This document shows, in pieces, positions 33,036 through 42,977 of a stretch of 64,000 nt of DNA; position 1 is the first letter of the stretch; each line of letters starts with the position of its first letter. The position numbers and the translations under genes were made by a program. The notes under the pieces were generated by a model. That model saw nothing but the letters and a program-made list of their open reading frames with translations, was not told the origin of the DNA and made no database searches. Source of the DNA: Blastomussa wellsi (Eukaryota > Cnidaria > Anthozoa > Scleractinia > Plerogyridae); contig OX393563.1 in the NCBI GenBank assembly GCA_947652115.1, positions 27,686,091-27,750,090 on the forward strand. The letters run 5' to 3'.

Positions 33036-35213
33036 TTAATCATGAACAGGCAGCCAACACCATTCAGCATCCTTAAGCTCCAGTCGCCTTAATGGCTCGC
33101 AGACACTTGACAAGTTTGGTAAGAACTTTGCTAGGTAAGTAACCATGCCAAGAAATCTTTTCAAGGATTTGACATCTGTCGGGACAGGCATGTCACGTAT
33201 GGCACGAACTTTGTTTGGGTCAGTTACAACACCATCAGCTGTGAGTAGATGGCCCATGAACGGTACGCATGATAGGCGAAGCTTAATCTTCTGAAGATTA
33301 AGTGTCAGATTCAACTCACGGCATCCTTGTAGAAAGGCGATCAAATTCTGATCATGATTCTTCACTGCTTCATCCACTGTGTCTCCAAATCCACAAACTA
33401 GGAAATCATCGGCGATTACTTCAACTCCTTGGATACCCTCAATGGCTTCGTGCATCTTTCGCTGCCAAATCTCAGGCGCAGAACTTATGCCGAATGGCAT
33501 CCTCAGCCACCGAAACCGGCCAAATGGGGTGTTGAATGTAGTAAGGTAACTAGAGTTCTCAGTCAGTTTGACCTGCCAAAAACCACTTTTGGCATCTAAA
33601 ACACTGAAAACCTTGGCATTGGTGAGACGAGTGGTGACATCTTCCACTGTCGGTAAGGGATAGTGAGAGCGTTTAATGGCAGTGTTCAAATCTTTGGGAT
33701 CCAAACAAATGCGAACTGATCCATCCTTCTTCGGAACTGCTAGGACACTGGACACCCAATCAGTTGGCTCAGTAACAGGAGTAACTATCTTGTCAGCAAC
33801 CATCTTGTCAAGTACTGTCTTCATTGCTTCCTTCTTAGGAACAGGCACCTTTCGTGGAGGGTGAACTACAGGTTGAACATTCTTGTTGAGTGCGATGCTG
33901 TATTCTCCAGGTAAACAGCCAATACGTTGAAACACATCAGCAAAAAGGATTAGTAGAGGATCCTTTGTGACATTCTCAGAAACTGCTGACTCTTTCTTTG
34001 GAGCTGCAACTACATTATTGACAGAGGTATCAACACCAGGTACCATAATCTTCACAAGACCCATGCCTTGGGATGACTTCAAACCAAGCAAAGGAGTAAC
34101 ATCTTGATCAACAATAACAAAGATAAGTTCATGCTTGCTACCTTTATGTGCCACTTTCAGCCTTGCAAAACCAAGAGCCTTTCGCTTTGAGCGATCGTGC
34201 ATAACTAGTGTGATGTCTTTAGGAACAATATTAGCTTTACTGTAATCTTTTGTTGCCCTGATGTAATCCTGTAGTGGCAAGATATTTGCAGAAGAACCAG
34301 TGTCAATTTGAAAGGTTACTGATGCTGAACCATTCAAAGTAAGCGAAACAAGAGCTTGATCTTTACTACTGACACTATGAACGTAAAAGACTTCTTCTTG
34401 TTCGACCATGTGAACTTTTGCATTTTCAGACTTGCTTCGGCACTTGACTGCAAAATGGCCTTCTTTACCACACTTCTTGCATTTCTGACCTGAAGCTGGA
34501 CACAATTTCCTTTCCAGTGCATGTGTACCACCACAAAACAAACACTCTTTAAACTTGGGCGGGTCCTTGCTGGGAGGTTTGTGGCGCGGAACTTTCCCGC
34601 GCTTGGGTTTCGACCTTTGCCTCACTGCATTAATATCTTCGTTGGCTGAAAATTCTTCTGAAATCTCTGTTGCTCGCGAGTGAGTAACTTGACTTGCTTT
34701 GATAGTTTCGATGGCTTTATCTAAGTCGAGGTCTCGCTTTCCAAGAAGCTTTTCACGAACTCTGTCATCCTTTACACCAAGAATTAACCGGTCGCGAACG
34801 AGCGATTCACGAAGTGCGCCAAAATCACATGATTCTGAAAGCTTCATCAATGCAGTAATGTAACTATCAAGCGATTCATTTGACCATTGCTCACGTTTGA
34901 AGAAAACATATCTTTCGTAGGTTTCGTTACGTGCAGGGACACAACGCTCCTCGAACTTTTCCAAGACCTTGTCAATTTTTAGAGCGTCCGACGAGTTTCC
35001 CCATTGAAAGGTTTCGTACATGTCCATTCCTTCTTTCCCGATCACATTTAACAACGAAGCCACCCGAACTTCCTTTGCTTTCTCGTGAATGCCAGCCGCT
35101 AGCTCGTAAAACTTCCATTCACGACGAAATGATTTCCAATGTTCTCCTTGATGCAAACGGTCGGAAAGATTCAACGGCGAGGGGATTTTAGCGGTAGTAC
35201 TAACAGCAGCCAT
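33036..35213 (-). CDS. gypsy gag-protease-reverse transcriptase part
   Basis: The start is the ATG at 35213 (MAAVSTTAKIPSP). Domains: gag capsid-like helices (residues about 20-200), two zinc knuckles (CLFCGGTHALERKLC and CKKCGKEGHFAVKC, about 220-255), retropepsin with FQIDTGSSANILP (about 300), RT with CLDPKDLN, VLDAKSGFWQVKL, MPFGISSAPE and active-site VIADDF (about 600). The frame ends at TAA 33036-33038 after WCWLPVHD. The phase simply continues past it, so this is one nonsense change in a gag-pol fusion; a C-to-T change from CAA is the simplest origin. Confidence 0.9.
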   Translation of the reverse strand: MAAVSTTAKIPSPLNLSDRLHQGEHWKSFRREWKFYELAAGIHEKAKEVRVASLLNVIGKEGMDMYETFQWGNSSDALKIDKVLEKFEERCVPARNETYERYVFFKREQWSNESLDSYITALMKLSESCDFGALRESLVRDRLILGVKDDRVREKLLGKRDLDLDKAIETIKASQVTHSRATEISEEFSANEDINAVRQRSKPKRGKVPRHKPPSKDPPKFKECLFCGGTHALERKLCPASGQKCKKCGKEGHFAVKCRSKSENAKVHMVEQEEVFYVHSVSSKDQALVSLTLNGSASVTFQIDTGSSANILPLQDYIRATKDYSKANIVPKDITLVMHDRSKRKALGFARLKVAHKGSKHELIFVIVDQDVTPLLGLKSSQGMGLVKIMVPGVDTSVNNVVAAPKKESAVSENVTKDPLLILFADVFQRIGCLPGEYSIALNKNVQPVVHPPRKVPVPKKEAMKTVLDKMVADKIVTPVTEPTDWVSSVLAVPKKDGSVRICLDPKDLNTAIKRSHYPLPTVEDVTTRLTNAKVFSVLDAKSGFWQVKLTENSSYLTTFNTPFGRFRWLRMPFGISSAPEIWQRKMHEAIEGIQGVEVIADDFLVCGFGDTVDEAVKNHDQNLIAFLQGCRELNLTLNLQKIKLRLSCVPFMGHLLTADGVVTDPNKVRAIRDMPVPTDVKSLKRFLGMVTYLAKFLPNLSSVCEPLRRLELKDAEWCWLPVHD

Positions 35214-35361
35214 GTAAAACGTGCGACGATCCAAACACACTCGAACGAAAACTATAGACGTCAGTGGGCCTACCAATAACGGACGAAGCGTTTGACTTGA
35301 AAACCTCCAAGCTAGGAAGTGTTCCTTGATAATTTGGTCTAATTCCCGCGATCTGACACCA

Positions 35362-35502
35362 TGTTACGATCAACGTAAGACACCGAGCAATAAAACAACT
35401 GTAAACAACTTTAATGGCGGCGAGCAAAGACCACGAGGTTACAACAAGTCACGTGATACATAGATGCTAATTTATGCAACTAATTTATGCAATATCACAA
35501 CA
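35362..35502 (-). repeat. gypsy LTR (5' LTR of the minus-strand element)
   Basis: 141 bp, identical to 30930-31070. The right-hand GCTTC duplication at 35503-35507 rejoins the BEL 2 leader. Confidence 0.95.
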
Positions 35503-35507
35503 GCTTC

Positions 35508-38500
35508 GTCGGACGTTGGTGTTGAAAATTCCCTGCAATTGAGAAGAAGTAGCCGCTTGAAGATGGCAAATAAGACAAGTGATGTGGAAGGTGAAAGAGC
35601 CGAAAGGGCGAGAGCCATGTTTAAATCTCGAGCCGGATACATCGGCGCTCTAACAAGGCTGCAAGGAAACATCGAAGAGGTTATGGAAAACTGTGGAACT
35701 CTGGAGGATTTGAAGTCCAAGCGGAAATCGTATGACGAAATTTGGCGCAAATTCGTAAGTACACATGAAGAATACATTGAATGCCTTGAATTACTAGAAG
35801 GCTCGCGTTAGTTATGATGAACAAATGTCAAGGAAATTAACCTTTGACAATGTTATGGAGTCTTGGTTTAAGAAGTCGAAGCTTGAATCGAAGGAAGTGA
35901 GCGAAATGTCGTTATCATTGACCAGAAAATCTAGAAGAAGTCGTGAAAGTAAATCGTCATTTTCTAGTTCAATTTCATCGTCGGTCGTAAAGAAAAAAGA
36001 GAAATTAGCTCTTGCACAGTTGAAAACAAAACAGTTACTTAAAGAGCAAGAATTAAAACGGAAAATGACAGAATTACAGTATGAAAAGGAGTTTATGGAG
36101 GCCCAAATGGAAGAAGAGAGGGCAGCAGTTAGCCTTGATGTTTACAAACAAGCTGAAGTAGGAAATGAGATCAGCAACGTAGACAATATGGATATTGAGT
36201 CATCTGTTACTCAAGGAACTGAACTATGTTACTTACATGAAGAGCCTAACTGGAGTGATGAAAGAGCAAATGTTATAGTGCAACCTATTCCCTTTGAATG
36301 CACACCTGTGCGAGTAAATGTACCTTCGGAGCAATTACCGACATCAGCAAACGTCTTTCGTGGACAGAAAGTTGCGCCACACACTGCAAAGAAAACTGAG
36401 GGATTAAGAGCCCCACCAGTACTAAGTAATTGACCTCAACGAGTTCAGCTACCCTTAACACAGCAGACCAACAGTAAGCAAGTCCCAGTCCAGTCTCAGT
36501 GGACACACCCAGCCGAGACTAGTAAGCAAGGCACAGTCCAGCTTCAGTCCACTCAGCCGGTTGAGACTAGTAAGGGAGTCCCATTCCAGTTTCAGTCGAC
36601 ACGCCCAGTTGAACATCTTATGCCAGACCCTGTTTGACCTTTGGTCAAAGGTCTGCACAGCCGCAACCATCTCAACCAGTTGAACATTTACCTCAAAGTA
36701 CCATTGCGCCTAGACAAGGAAGTAGTGACCAAATTGGACAAGCACTACGTCAAGTTGTTTCTGCACCAAAGGTTGAGTACATGCGTTTCGATGGGAACCC
36801 GATAAAGTATGTTTCGTTTATGCATAACTTTGAAACTTGTTTAGAGAAAGACAATCCTGACAATTCCAGGAGGCTACAGCTCCTGATTCAGCATTGTTAT
36901 GGCAAGGCACGAAAGGCAATTGAAAGCTGTGTAAACTTACCTGTGGAAGAAGGTTATTATGTTGCAAAAAACACTTTGCGTGAGAACTTTGGCAAGCCTG
37001 ACATCATAGCAAAGGCACATATCAAGAAACTAGAGAACCTACCCCCTCTAAAACAAACAGATGGACAAAGCCTACTAGAATTTGCCAGGAATTTGGAGGC
37101 TGCTGAAAGAACCCTTACCGGCATGGGACCTGAGTATATAAGTGACTTAAATCATGCAAACACTCTGAGAGAACTAAACAGGAAGCTTCCATTGTTTATG
37201 AGGGTAAAGTGGACCGAGTGTGCGGGTAGGATTATAGAGTCTGAAAAGAGGGCCAGATTTGTGGACTTTCTTTAGTTCTTGAAACAGAGAGCAACACTTG
37301 TTAACAATGAGTTTGGAGAAGACCTTAATTGTACTCCACCAAAGGACAAGGAGAAAGCCAAGGGCAGAGATAGTCGGAGCCGACCTCCTTACAAGTTTAC
37401 AACTCTCGTCACAAAGGCTCACAAGGAGTGAACGGTGCAAAGCAAGGTTGTTCTGTCTGTTCTGACCAGCATGGTGTTTGGAGGTGTGGGAAATTTAAAG
37501 ATTTACCCTGCCCTGACAAAATGAAGATTGTTCAAGAACACAGCCTTTGTATCAAATGTCTCAATGGTGGCCACTATGCGAGACTATGCCCTAGGACAAA
37601 TTTCAGATGCCAGAAAGAAGGATGCAATAAGGAGCAGAACACATTGTTACACCCTCCACCCTCAGAACCTCATGGTGGTGGTGCCAGCCAAAGTCAGCTC
37701 AACCCAGAAGGCCCAAGATTGAACACAGCCAATGGTTCAAATTCTGAAACAAGCAATCAAGATGGAGTTGCTGTAACTGCTGCAACTGGGGCCGGCGAGC
37801 GAGTGTGCTTAAGTGTTGTTCCTCTCAAAGTTCAAGTTAAAGGAAGTGATCTACCACAAGTCGAGACATATGCTTTGTTAGATAGTGGATCAGAAATAAC
37901 TCTTTGTCATGAACATTTGCAGCAGAAACTTGGAGTGGTTGGTCCAAAGCTTAACTTCACACTATCAGGGATGACAGGGTCCACAAGGGTGGAAAGTCAA
38001 TTACTAGACATTGTTGTGACATCAATGGATGAAACTGTGTTTGTGGAGTTTTCAAATGTTAGAACAGTGAAACAGATGCCAATCTCAAGTGACTGTATTG
38101 CCAAGAAAGGAGACCTTAACAGGTGGCCTCATTTGTGCGATATTGAATTACAAGTATTAGCAGTTGGAGAAATTATGTTGTTGATCGGTCTTAAGGAGAA
38201 ACCAAGTTTGTTCCTACCTGTCGAGTACAAGGAAGGAGGTGAAGATGAACCAGTAGCAGTCAGATATAGTTAAGGATGGACTGTAATAGGACATGTTGGT
38301 GGTCAAAAGGATGGCCCAAGTTGTTCAGCAAATTTCACGCGCACAATAGAGAGCCCTATTGTCTATGACAATGTTCCCGACTTGCAAGATGAACATTTGT
38401 GTGCCAGCCCGATTAAAGGTAGAAAATTAGATCTGCGATCAGATGACATTGACAGTAGTAGAGTCCCAAGTGAGAGGTGCAGCAATGAGTTGTCTGACCA

Positions 38501-39302
38501 GAAGAATGCCAATTCGTTATTGTTCAGTAAAGTTAAATGTGAAATTCGTGATGAAGAATTACGCCAGCAGTTAGAGAGACTCTGGAAAACAGACTTTGAA
38601 AATACAGAAGTAGAAACTAAAGTTTGTGCATCGGTTGAAGACAAAAGAGCCCTAGAGATTATGGAAGGGTCCCTGCAACAAGTCAATGGACACTTTCAAG
38701 TTGCTTTGCCCTGGCGACGTGACCCACCGTACTTGCCTAACAACAAGATGATGACAGAACGAATAGCTCTGCTTCTAAAGAGGCGCCTTATCAAGGATGA
38801 AGACTTGTTGGAGAAGTATCGGACGACAATGAACGATTACATTGAAAAGGGGCATGCGGAAAAGGTTCCTGAAGAAGAGTTGAATTCAAGGGACAAACCA
38901 TTGTGGTTCCTTCCTCACCATCCAGTGACACACCCTTTGAAGCCAGACAAGGTGAGGGTCGTTTTTGATTGTGCAGCAAAGTTTGGACAGACATCTCTTA
39001 ATAAGCAGTTGATGCAAGGCCCGGATCAGACAAACCAATTGGTAGGTGTCTTAAGTCGCTTCAGACAAGAAACTGTTGGAATCGTTGCTGACATAGAAGC
39101 AATGTTTCACCAGGTCCTGGTGGATCCAAAGGACTGTGACAGTTTAAGATTTTTATGGTGGCCAAATGGAGACCTGACAAGGGAAATGAAGGAGTATCGA
39201 ATGGTAAAACATCTGTTTGGTGCAACATCTTCGCCCAGTGTTGCTAATTTCTGTCTAAGGAAGACAGCGCAGTTGTATCAGGAAGACTTGACAAAGAAGT
39301 GA
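35508..39302 (+). pseudogene. BEL 2 gag, protease and RT part (multiply broken)
   Basis: Pieces in order: gag start near 35564 (MANKTSDVEGERAERARA), coiled-coil gag (35825-36433), capsid-like DUF1759 region (36634-37275), zinc knuckles CSVCSDQHGVWRC and CIKCLNGGHYARLC, A17-type protease with ALLDSGSEITLC (37428-38273), and RT fingers to FGATSSPS (38382-39302). Frameshifts or stops lie near 35811, 36433, 37275, 37430 and 38271 and the frame ends at 39302. Between 36470 and 36610 a 60-bp coding unit (VQ-QSTQPVETSKG type) is tandemly repeated. Confidence 0.85.
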
Positions 39303-42025
39303 CAGAGACAGTGAACCGAAACATGTATGTAGATGACATGATGAAGTCGACAAGCACCACAGAAAAAGCTATCAGTTTGGCAAGTCAACTGCGGACATTG
39401 CTAGAGAAAGGTGGATTCCGCTTGACGAAGTGGTATAGTAATGACAGAGAAGCGATGGCGACGATTCCAGAGTCCGAAAGAGCTAAATCAGTGGTAAATT
39501 TGGAACTTGAGCAACTCCCAACTGAGAGTGCTCTGGGACTAAAATGGAACATAGAAGAAGACAAGTTTGTATGGGAAGTCTTGGATAAGATATTGCAGCG
39601 AGTGAACCAGAACCCAGCGACACGCAGAGGGATTGTGTCATCTGTTTACTCCCTCTTTGATCCGTTGGGATTTATCGCACCGTACACCATGAAAGCCAAG
39701 TTGTTGTTGCAAACACTCAGTAGGAAGAGGTTAGGCTGGGATGAAACATTACAGGAAACTGACAAAGAACAATGGAAGCGCTGGCTGGATGATCTTCCAA
39801 AATTTGCATGAAATAAAGGTAGACCGTTGTTTCAAACCCAAGGGATTTGGTGAAGTTAAAGAAGTACAGTTGCACCTCTTCTCAGATGCTTCTCGTCAGG
39901 GATATGCAGCCGCGGCATATCTCCGTTTGAAAGATGTGACCAACCAAGTTCACTGTGCATTTGTGATGGGAAAAGCAAGATTGGCTCCCATTCGCGAAAT
40001 TTCGATTCCAAGATTGGAACTGTCAGCCGCCGTCATCTCCGTAAGGCTGTCTAAGATTATTCGAGAAGAATTGGACATGACAATAGATCGTGTTTGCTAC
40101 TGGACTGACTCAACTTCTGTGTTGAAGTGCATCAACAACGAGTCAAAGAGATTTCATACGTTCGAGTCTAATCGACTGACGGTGATACACAGTGGTTCTA
40201 ATCCCTCTGAGTGGCGGTATGTGAACCGAGACGACAACCCTGCTGACGATGGGTCGAAAGGTCGTAAAATAGATGCCATGTTGAAGAACGACCGTTGGTT
40301 GAAAGGTTCCAAGTTCCTGTTGAAGGACGAGAGTCACTGGCCCAAAACGACTGAAATTCCAGTCTTAGAAGATGATGATGTAGAAGTTAGAAAGGAGGCT
40401 CAGATTTATATGTCCACTGTTCAAATTAATGTATTAGATGACCTGATTTTGTACTACTCCTGTTGGTGGAAGTTGAAATGTGCTATTGCGTGGCTGTTAC
40501 GCTACAAGCAGTATCTGCGAATGAAAGTCCAGATGAAAAGGAATGCGTCAATTGCAAATGGTTCTCCGGTTGAGTCCAGTGAAATGCGTCCGATCAAGTG
40601 TAGCCATCTGACAGTCGCAGAGCTTCAAATTGCCGAAAGAGAAATATTCAAACGCGTTCAGCTTGTAGCCTTTCCAGGAGTCATTGATGTACTTTCAGCC
40701 ACAGGAAGTTGTGAGGACAAGAGGTATTTAAAGAAAATCCTTAAGAAGGCCGGTGCGTCAATACGTCAACTGAATCCACAGTTTAAGGAAGGCCTGTTGA
40801 GAGTTGGAGGTCGACTAGTCAATGCACCTGTTGGCGATGAAAGGAAGCATCCCATTATCCTCCCTTACAAGCATCATGTGACAGATCTCGTTATTAAGCA
40901 GTGTCATGAAAGCTTGGGTCACATGGGACAAGAATCTGTTTTGTCATCCTTGAGAGAGACCGCTTGGATAGTAAAGGGGAGATCAGCGTGTAGTAGGAAG
41001 ATGCATGACCTGTCAACGGCAGAGAAAGGCATGCCCAGGGAAGCAGTTCATGGCAGCTTTACCAGAAGAGAGGCTTGTACCTGAGAAACCACCTTTTACT
41101 TACGTGGGCGTTGATTATTTTGGACCGCTTGAAGTGAAGCAAGGAAGATCCCGTGTAAAGAGATATGGTTGTCTCTTCACCTGTTTAACGACACGTGCTG
41201 TGCACATTGAGATAGCCCACTCCTTAGACACTGATTCAATGATAAACGCCCTTAGAAGATTCATTAGTGTCCAGAGCAGATAAGAAGTGACCAAGGAAGT
41301 AACTTCACAAGGGCAGATAAAGAGCTGAAAGAAGCCATCGAAGAGTGGAATCAACGCAAGATCAACAACTTCTGTGGACAGAGTGGATTTTTAATCCACC
41401 CTCGGCGAGCCACATGGGTGGTGCATGGGAGCGGATGATACGTTCCGTGAGACACATTTTAAAGGCCATTCTGAAGGAGCAGTTAGTCACTGATGAAGTT
41501 CTTTCAACTGTGATGGCAGAGGCAGTTAACATTCAAAATTCCAGACCTCTTACTCGCAACAGCGACAGCCCCCTAGATGGCCAGCCACTAACACCTAACC
41601 ATTTATTACATTTGCGTCCCTGTCAAGACTTACCACCAGGCATATTTGATAAAGATGACCTCAGCTGTAGACGTGCTTGGAGGCAAGCTCAATACTTAAC
41701 TAACTTGTTCTGGTGCAGGTGGATGCGAGAATACCTCCCAACCCTGATGGAGAGGAGAAAGTGGAACGCGCTGGAAAGAAACTTGGAAGTCGGTGATTTA
41801 GTCTTGTTAGCAGACGAGTCCTTCTCCAGAGGTAAGTGGCCGCTTGGACGAGTCGTTGAGGTCGTACCAAGTCGAGACGGATTGGTGCGCACAGTGAGAG
41901 TGAAGACGAGTTGTACAGTTGCTACGCGCGCTAAACGACAACACAAGGGTGAACCTCTAAGCGGAGAGAGTACGACTGTGCTGATGCGCCCGGTGACCAA
42001 GTTATGCTTGCTTGAAATGGACTGA
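39299..42025 (+). pseudogene. BEL 2 RT active site, RNase H and integrase (multiply broken)
   Basis: RT motif MYVDDMMKS opens the 39299 frame; RNase H has HLFSDASRQGYAAAA and YWTDSTSVL. Integrase zinc-domain residues lie near 40870-41010 (KHHVTDL, CHESLGHMGQ), the first Asp in VGVDYFGPL, the second in a short out-of-frame SDQGSNF near 41290, the Glu region in [10 protein letters not shown]. The last frame (41345-42025) ends 229 bp before the 3' LTR. Frameshifts near 39800, 41050, 41280 and 41340 break it. Confidence 0.85.
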
Positions 42026-42254
42026 ACAGTCAAGATTGACCTTGAAAGTTTAATATGGCTTACAAAGCCAGAAGGAACTTGCGCGTGTGACTTTGAACTG
42101 CCAAGTTTAAGACTTTAAGAACTTGCAAATGTTAAGACTTTGAGAACAGAACAGTTGCTTGAGATATGAAACTTTACTTTGTAGTTGTAGTCGGTAGCCC
42201 TGTTCTTTGCATGTAAATGCGACTGTTGTATACATTCCCATTTAGGGGTCGGTG

Positions 42255-42444
42255 TGGCTACCATCTCATTTCCGTTAGATTCGTTTCCGGTTTGTTGCGT
42301 ATCACGTGACACTTTGCATGTGCTTTTCAGATTTACATAGGGTAAGTTGCTGGCTTAGCAGATTTTTGTAGTTTTGTCCAAACAGTTCTTTAACGTGCTT
42401 GAGGCACGTTTTGATTCATTAAAAATGAGCTAACGATAGCTACA
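42255..42444 (+). repeat. BEL 2 3' LTR
   Basis: 190 bp, TGGCTACC to AGCTACA, followed by AGAAC which is also the GFP-like exon sequence resuming after the insertion. Confidence 0.9.
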
Positions 42445-42828
42445 AGAACTATTTACAAGTAAGTCTCAAGATAATTCTTAGTGAACAGTGTAGAAATGGA
42501 TTCCGTGACCTAAGGTCCACCGACTACATTATTGTGGATATCCCCTGAGAGGATTGAGTTGAAGACTACTTCAAAACTAGCTAGATCAAAAAGTAAAAAA
42601 GACCCACTGATATATCCAGAACATAACCTTAACTACATGTTGGAGATGTTTCTCTCAGGTCAGTTTATTTTCGAAAGCGGGTAACGACCTGTGCTATGCA
42701 TGTGTTTTTAAGTAGAATGAAATAGTTTTATTTATCATACACTTATTTTTTTTTTGATAATACGCTCATTATGCGCTTATGCATCCAACCCAGTCTCACT
42801 TATCGAAGTTGTTTCTTCCTTTGTGGAG

Positions 42829-42977
42829 CAAAGGATAAGGGTGTCAAGTTGCCAGGCTATCATTTTGTGGATCACTGCATTGAGATTTTGAGCCATGACA
42901 AAGATTACAACAGGGTTAAGTTGTATGAGCATGCCGTTGCTCATTCTGGATTACCGGCCAATGCAAGATGTCAATGA
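42829..42977 (+). other. GFP-like last exon
   Basis: After an acceptor-like TTTGTGGAG the exon encodes AKDKGVKLPGYHFVDH through EHAVAHSGLPANARCQ and a TGA at 42975. It is intact. The donor at 42459 (GTAAGT after TACAA) leaves a phase that does not join cleanly with this exon, suggesting a further small deletion. Confidence 0.85.

Larger units (their letters stand above)
30930..35502 (-). mobile_element. Ty3/gypsy retrotransposon, near intact, nested in BEL 2
   Basis: Identical 141-bp LTRs (30930-31070, 35362-35502) are flanked by the duplication GCTTC (30925-30929, 35503-35507). On the minus strand the 5' LTR is followed by TGGTGTCAGATCGCGG (primer-site position) and the 3' LTR is preceded by an AAAGGGGAAGA polypurine tract. 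A single gag-pol phase carries all domains and one stop. All this points to a recent insertion. Confidence 0.95.
30055..42444 (+). mobile_element. BEL/Pao retrotransposon 2, full length, host of a gypsy element
   Basis: LTRs at 30055-30200 (146 bp) and 42255-42444 (190 bp) begin TGGCTACC and end AGCTACA. They are flanked by the duplication AGAAC (30050-30054, 42445-42449), which lies in a GFP-like exon. The LTRs differ by two G/A substitutions, a 45-bp and a 1-bp length change. The 4573-bp gypsy element sits in its leader. Without it the element is about 7.8 kb, a normal BEL size. Coding capacity is heavily damaged. Confidence 0.92.
29305..42977 (+). pseudogene. GFP-like fluorescent protein gene, split by a nested retrotransposon pair
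   Basis: Three exon-like pieces match the anthozoan GFP-like family: 29305-29522 (GKQSMDLVVKEGGPL, chromophore F-HYG-N, then YFKQAFPKGYSWER), 29853-30054 plus 42445-42458 (EPSTEKMYLRDGVLTGD, HYRCDFRT), and 42829-42977 (GVKLPGYHFVDHCIEI, EHAVAHSGLP, stop). Catalytic equivalents of Arg96 (in SWER, 29470) and Glu222 (in EHA, 42927) are present. The chromophore His-Tyr-Gly is the type found in Kaede/Eos green-to-red photoconvertible proteins. Lesions: one-base deletion near 29351, donor site read as GGAAGC at 29523, one-base insertion near 29921, BEL insertion. The first exon is not in view. Confidence 0.85.
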
